The translations under genes and the position numbers were made by a program. Under the pieces are notes generated by a model. It did no database searches. It saw only the letters and a list, made by a program, of their open reading frames with translations, and was not told where the DNA came from. Of a stretch of 64,000 nucleotides of DNA, positions 14,036 to 27,045 are shown piece by piece. How positions within the stretch are numbered: position 1 is the stretch's first letter; each line of letters begins with the position of its first letter. This DNA is from Taenia hydatigena (lineage: Eukaryota > Platyhelminthes > Cestoda > Cyclophyllidea > Taeniidae). The stretch lies in contig JADWOT020000001.1 in assembly GCA_036345935.2 (NCBI GenBank), positions 13,456,324 through 13,520,323 of the forward strand. Direction: 5' to 3'.

Positions 14036-14084
14036 CGGTGCGTGCACTGCCTGAACCAGCGCCATCACTAGTGCTCATTAAGAG

Positions 14085-14605
14085 AAGGAGCGAAAATTGC
14101 AGCCTCGTGTAGACCAATGCAACAAAATAGCCAAAAAACGAAAATCACAGGCCCTTGCATAGCAATACGACAGAATTGCTTAGAGAAGGAGCAAAATCAC
14201 ATCCTTGTGTAGACAGACACTACAAGTTTGAATAAAGGAGGAAGGAAAACCGCAGTTTCGTGTGGACGAATACAACAATGTTGCCTACAAAAGGAACGAG
14301 AATCGCAGTCTCGTGTAGACAAATGCAACAAAATCAATTGAAGAAAGAGTGAAAGTCGCAGTCTTTTTTAGACTAATGCAACAAAATTGACTGCAGAATG
14401 AGTGGAAATTGCAGTCTCATGTAGATCAGTACAACGAAATCGCCCACACAAGGAGCGAAAATCCCAGTCACGTGCATATCAATGCAACAAAATTGCCTAC
14501 AGAAGGAGAGAAAGTCGCAGTCTTTTCTAGACAAATGCAACAAAATTGACTGCAGAATGAGTGAAAATCGCAGTCCCGTGTAAACAAATACAAAAAATAG
14601 CCCAC
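14085..14605. repeat. 53-bp minisatellite, about ten units, with a 159-bp higher-order period
   Basis: The unit is roughly GAAGGAGCGAAAATCGCAGT followed by CTCGTGTAGACAAATGCAAC and AAAATTGCCTACA. The CAG of each unit starts at 14100, 14148, 14198, 14253, 14306, 14359, 14412, 14465, 14518 and 14571. The last seven steps are all exactly 53 nt; the older, left-hand units vary (48, 50, 55). Units at 14359 and 14518 share a TTTT variant and are followed by the same CTGCAGAATGAGTG neighbour, giving a three-unit (159-bp) period. 53 is not a multiple of 3, so the array is unlikely to be coding. Confidence 0.92.
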
Positions 14606-14989
14606 TGTCACGGACAATACTGCAGGAACGTCTAGAGTCAATTTACTGGCAAACACCTCACATGATTATTCATCTGTCACTGTATCGCCTTTAAGATGCA
14701 CTCAGTAGGTCGCTGGATTGAACGAATTCGAGAGCTAGAGAGCATCCTTATTTACCGTCTGTCGACTCATAATGTGATGGAAGTCAAATTGGGGAAATCG
14801 TGCTTGAGAATACCGCATCCATGTCAAATTTGGCATGATTACATGCACGGGTGTCAGACAAACTTAGATGTGAACAGAAAACTTTATGTCGTCTAATGAT
14901 GGGAATTCTATCCTCACCCTCATCAGTCATGTCATATCTATCACCGTCTATTCTGCCATCTCTATCACATTCACCGTTGCTGTCAACGT

Positions 14990-17862
14990 AAACGACGAGA
15001 CATGTGGGTCTTCAGATAGACCACTCTGGTTTTGGCACTGCGACGGATAATGAAATGTGTGTTTTAAAGTCGAAAGAACAGCGTGTAAACATTTTTATGC
15101 AAAAAAGAAATCTAAGGTAGCACTTGATGAGACTCTAATTTGTGCAATTTGTCAAAGTCTAATGATAATGATCTTTGTTTGTATGCCTTCCTCATGTCAT
15201 CGGCGCGCTGTAAACAAAGGGATTTGGTGCTGAAATCGTTCCATATGGTGGGATCGTAACTGGTATAGCATGGCTGAAATCCCTCCGATGTGTGAGCATC
15301 ACGCCACTTTGCCTCAACTTAAGTCAAAGTTGCAGTTGGCCTTCAGGAAATACGATTGAAAAAAGGATTTTGCGATGCCACATCACATGATGTCAATTTT
15401 TTAAAGGAAGAAACAAAGAACTACCTTCTAATCTGTTCCACGAATTGTTAAGAAACATGTAACACAGAATCACTGCTAAACGTATTGTGAATTTCTAAAA
15501 GCAATTAAGCTCTGGTGGATGATTCTCCTGTGAAAGTGACAATCATGAACGCATCCATACATGCCTATTTGTCACCCTTGCCATCTGAGTGTATTTCACT
15601 GCCAATTAGCCAGTCAAGAATCCACGCACCACACAAAGGACCCTACCAACCAAACTTCAACACTTCTGGCTTCACTCCCAACCAGCTCACATTAGGCAAA
15701 GGGGCATGTCCAATTGGTCGATGCATCCTCCATCTCAGGTGACCTATGCATCCTCCAACATTGTTGACGATGAGGTCACCTGCTCCTAGATTTAATAGGT
15801 CGGCTTGGCTATCATGTTTTCCACAATGCCGTAGATAAGAAGACAGGCGCTTATTCTCGACATGTAAGGCAGAGTAACAGACGAGGAGCTACTAACCGTC
15901 ATGGCTGTCGTAATAGGCGCTGAAAGGTTATTCCCGCCGTAACTCTTTACGCTGGAAATCAGGGACAAACAGGCTTTTATGATCCTATGCCAGTTTTTAA
16001 TAACTTTTGTCAACTCTTTGAAGGTACATTGGCGCCAAGGCTGCTCTGACTCGACTAGTTTTGTGCTGAAGACCGCGAAGGCGGCAGTGGTTAATGTCAA
16101 TGGCTGAGGTGAGGCGTTTTACGTATCCCGGGCACTATTTGCTGAATGGTAGACCACACTGGCCTTACTAGATCTTTGTGCAGTTCCACCAGAACGCAGA
16201 GCATACAACAGAGAAAATGCAGTTTCACAGAATTCAAGCCTTTACATATTTTAGTGAAAACCTTAAGGCCCTATGTTGGTTATTATTAGCCGCACTCTTA
16301 TGATGAACAGTAGTGCTCACCATCAACTCATTAAGTAATGCAATGCATGGTTTTAAAAGGAATCCGTTGCATCGTCCCGTACTTAGTTGTCAGCGACCCA
16401 TTTCATCTTGGATTAAGTACTGCATGCACCTAACATTGGTCACTTGTCAATTGGTCGGACACGCCTTGGGCTTCCTAATAAATGAGAAGGAAATTTGGCA
16501 TTTAAACAGTAGGAGAGGTTATTTCTTGGAAGAACCACCATTTCCTTTAGAAGTCGATCTTAAAACTGGGGGATTAAACGATGCTATGGTTCTCAGAGTC
16601 CCGCGACTGAGGACGTGCATTCACTCCGTAGCACACAGTTGTTGCTGCCCACGATGATATGTGGAATGATATAACAGTTTCACCATATGCAAATAGTCAT
16701 TCTCCATGCATCCAAAAAGCACAATAGACCAGATGCAATTACCTGGCTTAAAGAGGATTCGTATGGTTCCTTAAGAGCCGACATTGTGACGGAGAAAGGT
16801 ATGTTTCTACACGCTGCAGCAGTAGCAGTGGCCAATGGGGTGCCAGAAGGACCATCTGTACCCACACCAGTGTTGCTCTTTAGATGAGCTAGCGTCGCAG
16901 CAGAGTGAATCACTACGTTGTCAAAGGCTCAATGTTAGAGGATGGGAGAAAGACGGACTTTATCTTTCAATAGAAGCGATAACGAAAAACACAATTCAAA
17001 TTTGCAGCAGATTAAATAAAAAGGAAGTGTAATAGTAAGTGGACAGCGAACAGCGAATGGGCAGAACGAAACAGCTAAAAAAGTCTGCAGGAAGGCCAAG
17101 CATATGAGGTGACACGCCGGCAATAGTCGGTCTCAATGTGCATTACTCTAATATGGAATTCCACACTCCCAAAACATTTGTTATGGTCGTATTAATTTTC
17201 ACACTTAAAATTTGCCACCGCAATGCCAATACCTTCTGCAAAATGATGTCAGAAGGGATATCTGAGTGAAAGAAATGTTGGTCCATTTTTTCCATGCTCG
17301 ACGCGGAGTTGCTGAATTACGTGTACAGTAAAAGCTGTTTCGAGAGCATTAATAGATATGACCCCACCTTCTCGATTCCCGACTACAATTATTGTCCTCG
17401 CCACTCAAAGACATGATTCCATATTTGCTTGCATTGTAGGAAATTCAAGGTGTTGTCCGCATCCATATTGCAATTGTAAGGGAGATATTTTGCTCCCATC
17501 CCAGCATAGCGAGCTTCGAGAGTTGAAGTGACACTATGACCAAATAAATCAGATATAATATCCCTCACGACCACAAGCTGCCTCGCATTCAATCACGATG
17601 GCTGTGAACGAATCCACACTCCTTCAGAGAAGTTGAGCAGCTGCTTTTATCAAATTTTTTAAAGTGTTGCTGAGTCGAAAATGCTCGAAGGTCCTCTTTA
17701 AATAGTGAATACATGAGAAATGCTCAAAAAATGTTCTTGGACTTGTTACTCGTCGTGAACGCTGTTGACTTTGACTCAGATGCGTCTTCAAGCTAATAAG
17801 CGCAATCAATTCGCATCAAAAATCAGCATTTGAACTCTGTTTGAATAGAAAAATAAGAGCGA
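14990..17862 (+). repeat. Large inverted duplication, left arm
   Basis: The reverse complement matches 27046-29312 (for 14990-17226) and 22497-23100 (for about 17236-17862). The outer edge lies near ACGACGAGACATGTGGGTCTTC. Divergence is uneven: 29 differences in 309 nt at 15792-16100, but 8 in 342 nt at 16313-16657. Blocks at 15144-15247 (104 nt) and 16809-16945 (137 nt) are identical to the partner arm. Open frames here lack ATG starts and show no codon-level constraint, so I do not call genes. Confidence 0.92.
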
Positions 17863-18599
17863 CATGGTGGAAAATCGGACGAAGGATCAAATAAACGGGA
17901 ACCATGACGTGATCCCACGTGTTTTTGCAGCAAGAGGAAGTAATGAGCTTGAGTAAGCTATGAGAAAAGGCTGACATTCAAAGTGTCTTTAAAAAGTTGA
18001 TTCTTTTGTCGACTTCGGCTAAGTGATAAAATGTGAATTCTGCGCAACATCCATGCTTGCATAAATGAAGCTATTCGTCTAGTCAAGGCCATCACCTTTT
18101 TGATATCCATATTAAAATAGATATGGGTTTCGCAGGGACGAGATTGGAACTGTGTCTGCAAGAAATTAGTAAACTGTTAAAGGTACCATATTCAGAGGCA
18201 GGTAAGTGTGGTTCGAGGAAGCGGCTCCACTGTATTTTGCTAGAAATCAAGTGAAGCTTAATATGAGTGGCAAGAGGTGTAAGTGAATTTTAGAACAGCT
18301 CTTGAGTTTGGCTACCTTCATCAATGTGCAGTGTTAGTAACTAACGCACCAACATCACAATGAGCGATTTCTTCTTTCCTTACTTTCGTTGTCGCGCCCT
18401 GATGTCAACCTTTTCCTTTTTGTCAATGTCGCTCCCACTCATCGCCAACCTGAAGGCGACTTTATCATGTCATTCTTCCATGCCGGCAGCTCCACAGATC
18501 GCATCAGTAGAATATTGCAAGCGTTAGCATTGTAAAAGCCTATAAATATTTTGTCGAATTTCTCCATCATCTTAAGTTCCATACATCTTTGAAGCCTCA
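17863..18599. other. No gene recognised
   Basis: Unique sequence between the left arm of the inverted duplication and R3 copy 1. A minus-strand stretch near 18430-18540 reads ELPAWKNDMIKSPSGWR, but it is short and unsupported. Confidence 0.45.
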
Positions 18600-19425
18600 A
18601 TGAGCGAGTCCAGATTTCTAGCTACACGCAGTTAAGTTGTGAAACTCCCGAACCCGTCTTTTTCACCCACTGATGATGTATCCATCTTCGTTCTTTGCAT
18701 GACCCATGTGCATTTTGGCAGCTTTATCTTAGATCTCGATGGCGCAGCTGTTCTTTAGCAATTCACCATTTGCACTTTTGAATTTATCATATCCGTCATT
18801 TGTGGCAGATTGATAAAATTATTAGTTTGCTGATTTTGACATTTGCCAATTCTTTTTAATTGGAAAAGCAAAATTATGCATGGAAAATGCTAACATGGAC
18901 AAGAGAATGCGGATTAGTCCACGTATGACTTTGACCGGTTCGTCCCTGGTGTACAACGTAGCTAATGCCAAAATAACTGTGTCTGCTTTTAAGACAACTT
19001 CTATTGAGCAGTATGTGTAACACATAGACAAGAAGTAGGCTCGGGTCAAATCACGATTCTAATCATTTCCGCTCGTGATTTTCCGCCCATTTTGAAATGA
19101 CTCGTATTTCAGCAGCAATGCGAAAAAAGCCGTATTAGATCGCAGTTCCAAAATAAAATGTTGTTCTGTCCTAAGACAAGGGCACACGACTTTGCAGAAT
19201 TGCGGGTCTAACCAACGACGCACGGTGTTACAACTTGTGCTGATCTGACTTATGAATGAAATGGCAGATAGACAACTGTGACAGATTCCCACACTTGGCT
19301 CATCGTTATTGCGGTGACTAATTAGGCAACGAGGTGGGCGGCCTGACGAACTGTGTCGATATAATTTCGACCAGATCGACGACTGCGCGCACACATCATT
19401 TGTCGAAAACTGCTTTGTTCATTGC
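18600..19425 (+). repeat. Repeat R3, copy 1
   Basis: This block is a direct match to 35480-36325, with landmarks CCCATGTGCATTTTGGCAGC, GACAAGAGAATGCGGATTAG, GGTCTAACCAACGAC and ATCGAC(G/A)ACTGCGC. On the minus strand a short frame is similar in both copies (LLKNSCA, KAAKMHM, KNEDGYIIS here) but has a stop in this copy. Confidence 0.88.
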
Positions 19426-21879
19426 GTAGAACAAAGTTCTGACGTGTAGTGTAATTTATTTTTGCCAAACTAAACAACCTTCATGTTCTGTCTCCACTAT
19501 AATGCTCTAGTTGAAGGCGACGGTTCAGGTACTACAATAGGTTTGAAACGGAAAACAAAGTAATGCTGTCACTCGAGCAGCATGTGAGAAGTGAAGGCTT
19601 AGCTCTAGTCCTTACCAATCAGCAGTTGATGTCTTGACCATGAGAATGCTCTGACACGTTTGAGACAAGGAGTGGAATGGTTTTCGCATATAAACAACGA
19701 TCTATGTAGAACAGCATTATTAAGCTCAATTTGCTCATTTGTCATAATTTAAGCCTGGAAGGTATTTCGCAGAGTGTTCGTTTCTTAAAGTACCTCTTCG
19801 TGATGGGAGCATTACATTCTGGTCATTCTCCTCTTTCACTTTTCATTTGCTCGATCTAAGATAGTTTATCTATTTTTCCGTTGATGAGCATGATGAACTT
19901 GGATTTTGCCTAGCATGTACATGCTAGCAGAGTAATGTCACTTATCTACCTTTTAGAAGAATGATAGCGCGACTTGAGGTATTTAGTCATTTGTACTCAG
20001 TATCAACTGCGTCTAGAGGCTCCTAGTGGTATTATTCTTCTCTTCTTGCTGCACTTATTCGTGGGAGGCGTCCACCACTTCCTCCTCACATGAGGCCTTC
20101 TTTTAAGCCATGTAATTTAAGTGGTCATACGCCCTTACTAATGTCGTGCCAAAGCGCTGACAGTATTTCAAGCGACTTGGCGTCTGAAGAGGACCATCTC
20201 CATAGCAGCAAGTATCTACAATAAAGTTAGCAGTGCCTCTGTAAACGTAGGCTTTAAGCAATATCTCTTTTGGTGGGAACATTCACAATAAACGCGACAG
20301 ATGGTCAGCTTAGAAATCAAAAGTGTGAAGAAGTGGTGAAGATAACTTGGACTGAATAAGGAAGCATATGTATGGAAGGGTGTTGGCTGCGTTTCACCGA
20401 TTCATATTCACTTTATTCCGATCCGCCTCCTTCATTTGTACCATTTCGTCAATCAGCAACTCGCCACTGGTAATGTGAGTCGGTTGTGCGCTTAGGTCAT
20501 CCCCCTTGTTCATGTTAATCGCTGCGTCCCCAATGAGGGTGCTGCAGATGTTATCTGCGTTTCCCGCTAATTGCGGAACGGTTGTATAGGCTTCATTGTC
20601 TTGATGAATAGAAATAAAAATGCCTTCTACGCCAAGTATCAAGACGCAATCCATATTTGGCCGTAATAAATTCAATGGTCTAGGTTTTGTGGTCTTCACC
20701 AACCTTCGCTGATGTCGCCTCTTTTCATGCCATCTTTTCTTTTGCTAAATATAAATCCTGTTTAGGGAGAAGCGTCCTCGATGCCATGGAAAAGGACGAG
20801 GAAAGACAGAGGATTTATTGTAGACTCAGCTGCATCAAAGACTTGCAAAATAAATGAATCATCTGGAAGCAAACAGCATGGATGAGGCAATGGATCACTT
20901 AATCTTGGGGTGTAGCATGAAGATGCACAATGTGAGGGTGTCATTGTCAATCAACAGGAAGCTTTTAGTGCTGTGGGCTCACGCGGACCCCTTAGCGCTC
21001 CTCAGACTCGACCTTGGCAAGATGGTTGAAGCAGGTGTTCACGTTGAAGAAGACAGCTACTTCGTTACTTTAGGTCCTTATGGGATCGCTTACAAATGTC
21101 ATTATTGGAAGTCGGGACAACTTAAGGCCATGGGAAGATTAACGTTTAAGAATTTCGATGAGAGTACGCTATTTACTGCTCTGAGGTAAATTGGGAATGG
21201 AGGATAGGTGAGTCTCCTTGAAGAGTTTACTGCAATTCATCAATGATGGCGGTTATAGTTGGATGTGCTTGCTCATTCGTCTGTCCACTAACTGATTTTA
21301 AAACTCAACCAAATAAAATTAAAGCCTAAAAGCGCCAAGTCTCCATCGAGTAGTGAATTGCCGTGCCGCTTGGGGTTGATTGTACAGTCGAAATTGCAAA
21401 TGGTTGCAATTCGACACCATGCGTCTACCATCAACTCAATGGTCAGCACTAACATTTGAAATACCGTATAGCAGTCAAATTGTAATCTACACAAGTACGC
21501 ATCTTCTAATGTGACAGAGGAAATTCCAAAAGCGTCGGGGCATGATCTTTAAGCACTTATTAATTGTTATGACGATTGAATTATAGCTTCCCATAATGCC
21601 AAAGCATGAACAATGCCTATTCTGACAAATAAACTCTCAAAGTTTTTAAAAAGGACTGATTTGTCAAATTCAGCTTGGCATTTGCAGAGCGTAACGAGGA
21701 ATATAGTAAAATTTGATACACGTCACTTAAGTGCCTGCATAACTAATATTCCTATGCATTTGGTTAGCGGATGAAAACCATAATGATTAGCTTATTTCCT
21801 CTTGCTGGAAAAACACAAGGAATCAGTTTTAAACCTCGTTTTATGTGACTGATTTTCTGCCAGTACCTCCATACGCCTT
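19426..21879. other. Mostly no recognised features
   Basis: Apart from the uncertain frame at 20394-20744, a 111-codon ATG-started plus-strand frame lies at 20854-21189 (contains VHVEEDSYFVTLGPYGIAYK). Neither has visible partners or splice signals I trust. Confidence 0.45.
20394..20744 (-). CDS. Unidentified open frame of about 116 codons (uncertain)
   Basis: From the upstream stop the frame reads QKKRWHEKRRHQRRLVKTTK and later DCVLILGVEGIFISI, GNADNICSTLIGDAAINMN and IDEMVQMKEADRNKVN. It has no upstream ATG in frame; the first ATG lies inside (NMDCV). The string LIGDAAxN also occurs in the HSP70 N-terminal domain, and a loose LG..GN..LIGDAA order is present, but the rest does not align well. 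It could be a very decayed HSP70 N-terminus or chance. Confidence 0.15.
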   Translation of the reverse strand, partial: QKKRWHEKRRHQRRLVKTTKPRPLNLLRPNMDCVLILGVEGIFISIHQDNEAYTTVPQLAGNADNICSTLIGDAAINMNKGDDLSAQPTHITSGELLIDEMVQMKEADRNKVNMNR

Positions 21880-22400
21880 TACTTTTATTAAAACGGAGTT
21901 CGTGCGCTGATTTCTGATGCAAAATAATTGCGCCTATGACTTGAACGTGCACCTGAGTCAAAGTCAACTGCGTTGATGGCAGATAACGAGCCACTGACTA
22001 TTCCTTGAGCATTTCTCATGTATCCATTATTTAGAGATGGTTTGATAAAAGCAACTACCGAGCTCCCCAAGGCACATGGGGATTCATTCGCGGCTGTTGT
22101 GATTGAATGCCGAGACAGCCCGTTGGTCGTGAAGAAGAGTGTGTCTAAAATATTTGGTTAGATTGTCACTTCAACTCTCAAAGCCGACTATGCTAGGATG
22201 AGAGAAGGATGTCGCCTCTACAGTTGCAATGATGATGCAGACAACACCTTGGACGTAAGAGAATGCCACGATATGTAGGAAGATATGTTTCTGGGTAAGG
22301 GTTGGTGCACAACTTTCCTTCTCTTAACTTCGCATTTCATATTGCTGAATCAGATTGTGAGAATAGCGCAAAGAAAGACTCAAAATAAGCAAATCTTGGT
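21880..22400 (+). pseudogene. Decayed coding fragment, family F (unknown protein), best-preserved copy
   Basis: A plus-strand frame reads HGDSFAAVVIECRDSPLVV, KKSVSKIFG, a stop, VTSTLKADYARMREGC, RLYSCNDDADNTLDVRECHD, a stop, EDMFL, with GGTAAGG (a possible donor) just after. Further on comes AESDCENSAKKD. Related fragments lie at 22497-22930 (same strand), 17400-17862 (opposite strand, in the left arm) and 53440-53805 (opposite strand; DSFKAAAVKYRSN, KLCLKFM, and AESDGEDSLKED). The shared cysteines and matching frame suggest a once-coding, perhaps secreted or cysteine-stabilised protein. I do not recognise the family. Every copy has stops. Confidence 0.55.
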
Positions 22401-22496
22401 ACGGACTTGGTAATTTGAACTGCCTTTTTGTCCGGGTTTTCCATACTTGAGGAGCATATAGGCCAAATCAGGTGCAATGGAAACAACCAACACAGT

Positions 22497-23100
22497 GGTG
22501 CTGCTCTTATTTTCTTATTCAAACAGAGTTCAAATACTGATTTTTGATGCGAATTAACTGCGCTTATTAGCTTGAAAACGCATCTGGGTCAAAGTCAACA
22601 GCGTTCACGACGAGAAACGAGTCTCTGAACATTTCTTGAGCATTTCTCATGCATCCACTATTTAAAGAGGACCTTCGAGCATTTCCGACTCAGCAACACT
22701 TTAAAAAATTTGATAAAAGCAGCTGCTCAACTTCTCTGAAGGAGTGTGGATTCGTTCACAGCCATCGTGATTGAATGCAGAGACTGCTTGTGGTCGTGAG
22801 GAATACTATAACTTCAACTCTCGAAGCTCGCTATGCTGGGATGGGAACAAAGTATCCCCCATAAAATTGTAATATGGATGCGGACAACACCTTGAATTTC
22901 CGACAATGCAAGCAAATATGGAATCATGTCTCTGAGTGGCGAGGATAATAATTGTAGTCGGGACTCGAGTAGGTGGGGTCATATTTGTTAATGCTCTCGA
23001 AACAGCTTTCATTGTACACGTAATTTAGCAACTCTATCAAGTGTGGAAAAAATGGACCAACATTTTTTTCGTAACAATCCATCAGTAATGCAGGAAATTT
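22497..23100 (-). repeat. Large inverted duplication, right arm, inner part
   Basis: This is the reverse complement of about 17236-17862 (for example TTCGCATCAAAAATCAG paired with CTGATTTTTGATGCGAA). The partner segment is contiguous with the rest of the left arm, but here it is separated from the outer right arm by about 4 kb (23101-27045). Confidence 0.88.
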
Positions 23101-26100
23101 CTTCTGTGCAGTAGCAGTTCGTACGTGCTTATCCACTTATTTCCAGTGACGGGCCTGCTGTTAAAATATCATCTAAAATGACAATACGCACTGACACTTG
23201 GAAATTACAGAACACATGCTGACAGAATAAGTTTACGTCAAAATCATGGTGCTTACCGATGCATTCGTATCCCCGTGAACCGATGGTAAGTGCCAAACTT
23301 AGACATCTTGAAATCATTCCACAAGATGGCTTTAAACCACCTCAGTAGGTAAGGAATTGCCTTTTGTGATAATTGGATTTCAGAATTCAGCAGTATATAG
23401 GCCAGCACTCATGACGAAGGTGACCGCCATCTGCCAATACCTCCCGTTGTGGAATCTTCACATTATTTTTTCTGTGGCGCCCTAGTGGTAGTGAATGTTC
23501 TCCTGTTAGACGATATTTCAACAGCAGGCTCGTCATTGAAATTAAGTGAGAATCCTCCAATCACCTCCTGCATTGCCGTTGGAGTGTTACGAAATTCTTC
23601 GCCAAAACCCTATGCTAAGTGATGTCGAAAAAGACAGAAATATTGGTTCATTTTTTACGCTGCCCCGCCCTGCTCTGCATAGTGCTTCTCTGTGTATAGA
23701 ATGTGATTTCTACACGCATATTCATATACATATGTGAATGATGCTCAAAGTGTCCTACTAACTAACGATAGATGCAAAGATAAATAAACCAAGTCTCCAA
23801 CAAATGTCGAAGGAAAAAGATCACGCCGAACTTACTGAAAAACAGTTACTTCCAAGCAGGTTGGACCACACCCTAGAATTCCCTTTAGACGAAAGAGGCA
23901 TGAGGTTACTGGCCAGCCCACCGAAATCAGTCTTTAAACAGACTGACAGACAGTTTCGTAGGCTGAAAGTGTGACCACATGGCAGGGTCTTGGGACCACC
24001 GTCATTATTTCCGACGCAATTGAAAAAACTAAAAATGTACACTGCTGTCTTTCACAAGATCTTGTCGCTACTTACCGCTCCTGGATTGGTCACTTTCTTG
24101 TCCTCTAACGAATTCTGGTATAGCTCCACAGTTTAGCACAACACTGCACAATGCCTCTCTCCCTCCTTCCCTTAGTCTCTCATCAACAGCAACGGCCGCT
24201 ATGATGTCAGGTGCTTTCCACTATCTTTTTTAATAGTCTTTTCCAACTGCGGTATGTGCTTGTCTTGTGCACACTGTTTCATGCATTGGCTGCCGAATCA
24301 TCTACAAGTTACTTTGAAGCATTGGAATGGACCTCTTTCTCCATTGTCATGGCTTGCTCTCAATTCATTTGAATTACCTGAAAATACGTCTACCCAGCTT
24401 TTGGTTAATCTTGACAGAGTTATCCATGAAAATCTATGATTTGCGGAATTCACAGAAGCAACTTTGACGACTACTTGCTAGATAGCTGAGGTGGGTTTCT
24501 CCAAAATGCCCTTAGGACGCATTCAAACCATATAAAATAAATGCCTTTACAATTCTGGTGGTTTGAATTCCCTCCAGTCTTGTAGATGGGTAAAAATTAT
24601 TGGTGAAAGGAAGGGATGCAGGTGCAGCGTTGACTCTTCATGTTTAGACGCCAAAATAATCTACAGGTTATTTGTCATAGAAGAAAACCAACTATTCTTG
24701 ACAAATTCTTGTAATTTCGAAATTTTGATTACAATGCTATTTTAAGCACGTGCGTCAATACAAAAGCCAGGCATATGCTGCAAATCTTATTTAATAAAGG
24801 CAACTGCACTTTTAGCGTTTTGCAAGCAACTTTAGCATTTAGTCTGTGTTAAACTGCTTTACCAATATTGACTGATACACTAAGATGGGACTAATGTTAA
24901 TTAATCTGTAGTTGAGGTTGTCCTTTGGATGCTTCCCATTAAATATGCATTGCTGCGGGGTGTATTTCGTTCCAGACTAAAATGCTATGTTTCTTGTTCT
25001 TCACGTTATTGCAGTAACCTTGGGTGCTCGTTTGCCTCTCGGGCTTTACTATAAAGACTTATTAGGATATTTTGCCTTTGTCGGGTAGCTGAACTCTGGG
25101 CCGTGCCAGCAGTACTAATCGCAACTGTTCGCCGAATACATGCACATTGCATTCGAGTATTAAGTCCTCTTTGTCTTCAGAGAAGTCTCACGGCTCTGCA
25201 TTACATCGGAGAGAGGGTTGCATGATTTTCACTTTGAACATTTCTTATTCCTGGGTCAATGTATGTTTCGTTTTTGAACTTATTTGTCAAGTGGTCAAGC
25301 TTGAAGTCAGGGAGGTCTAATACGATAGGCATTTTGAAACATCAGTTACTAAAAAACAGACCAATAACATGAAGCGTTAGAACATTTCTTACAACCCAAA
25401 GCCATGTCTGCTCTTTATTTTGGCATAAGTAAGTCATAACTACATAATCTGCCCCACTACTCCCAATGGAAGGGAAAGGCACCTGGTGTACCCCGTCTTC
25501 CTTACCTCCCTTCCCCGATCCTGGCGTTATCCACTGAACTGGAAAACAAACTTCCCTATGACTGCCGAGGGAAGTGAGGTTGTCAGAGGAATATGGGGCC
25601 CAATGTTCAATGAAAAATGAACCACCCGATAACACGCATTTATTTACTACTAGCTTACTTTGTAGTTAACGGTTAGATTAGGCAAAACCCAAGTTGTTCA
25701 CAGGAGAAAAGTGATTTTGCTGGTGCACCACAAAGTGTTAGCATCACAGAAAGGAAGTCACAGCATGTGCAGAGGCGATAATACCTGGGGATCGCGAAGA
25801 GATGGAAACGAGTCAACAAACCTTAACCGAGATCACTCACGTGGGCACGTGCATTAGAGGTCAGAGGTGCTATGCTCAAATGTTGCGAAAAATAAGAAGC
25901 AGTAGTTATAGGCATGTAGAGACAATTGGACAGATGAGAAGAAGGAATCGAACAAAACAGACAAAACTGGCTTTATGATAGTTAATACTAGCGATTTACG
26001 CACCGCTTCATCAGGGACAATCAGCGTCCTTCAACTTTGCCATGCCAGGTGGGAAAGGCGAGGAGTTAGGATGATGATTTGACCTGTTTGCTCATCTCCT

Positions 26101-27045
26101 TAGAAAGAACATACACATTTTGTGTGCGCATCTGTAGATTAACAAAAAGGCAAAGCTCTGATGCCCTGAACACATGGTCGCAACAAAGTCATTTGACATG
26201 CTTTCAAGGATGAGGCACGTGGACATGGACCACAACGCCTCACTCAACTTTGGAATGGGAAAGTCGTTCACCAGTTAGGTGACTTGTTACACAAAAGCAA
26301 CGATTGTGAACACACCCTAGCAACGTCGTTCTGCACATCGATTGCTGCGTTCAGAGTGCAAACTAGCTTCACGTGTTGGAAATGTTGTTTATTCGGCAAC
26401 TATAGCCATTCCCACTGACGTGTGGAGTAGGGATACTACCTCCCATAAACACGGTTGAGCCACTCCTATTTCATTGTTGTAACGAGAGCGTTCACATCCG
26501 CTGCTTTTGCTGCTGTGCCGGCATGGGCCAGAATAACCTCCGGTTTGGGAGCGGCGATCTAAGCTGCCTCATCAATGGGCCCCGCTCTTATGGTGATCGA
26601 TGTCGTCACTCCCATAACCTAGTGTGTTTGCATTGATCATCCCACGGTCCCAACTATGAAGAGTGACATAGTTAATTCGGTAGGGGAAGTTATGCAGATC
26701 GCAGACTCGGGTATTGTCAAAGTAACTCTTAACATCATCCTGATAGGTAGGAGGTCGAAGGTGGCGGCTCTGGAGCTAAAAACCATGGCACGCAAAGCTA
26801 CAGCGCTGCTGATGAGACTTGGAAGGAAAATTGACTCTCACATGACCCGCCTGGTGGCTCTCCATGTGACTATCACTCTAACCGCTCAAAATAATTCGTT
26901 GCCACAGGGTGGCATAATGGGTGAAACTGTAACAGCGCTGGGAGATGGATTGTCACAAGATGGCCTGCTAACTATGCTAGCAACACCACTCTCTTACTAT
27001 CCAGACAACCTGAAGAGGCTCAACTGTAATCAATGGAATTAAAAT
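23101..27045. other. About 4 kb interrupting the right arm of the inverted duplication
   Basis: The left arm is continuous across the position where this segment sits in the right arm, so it is either an insertion here or marks a deletion in the other arm. I see no terminal inverted repeat, target-site duplication or transposase. The 128-codon plus-strand frame at 26656-27042 (ATG start; includes HMTRLVALHVTITLTAQNN) matches nothing I know, and the rest shows no gene. Confidence 0.5.

Noticed and set aside
15792..16100. 102-codon open frame, open also in the partner arm (28187-28495)
   Set aside because: It starts with TTG, not ATG. Codon comparison of the arms gives 22 replacement and only 3 silent differences, so there is no sign of protein constraint. 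Both frames are open by chance.
16313..16657. 114-codon open frame nearly identical in both arms (27630-27974)
   Set aside because: The start is GTG. Only 8 nt differ in total, 3 silent and 5 replacement, so the conservation is of the DNA as a whole and is better explained by conversion. No protein family was recognised.
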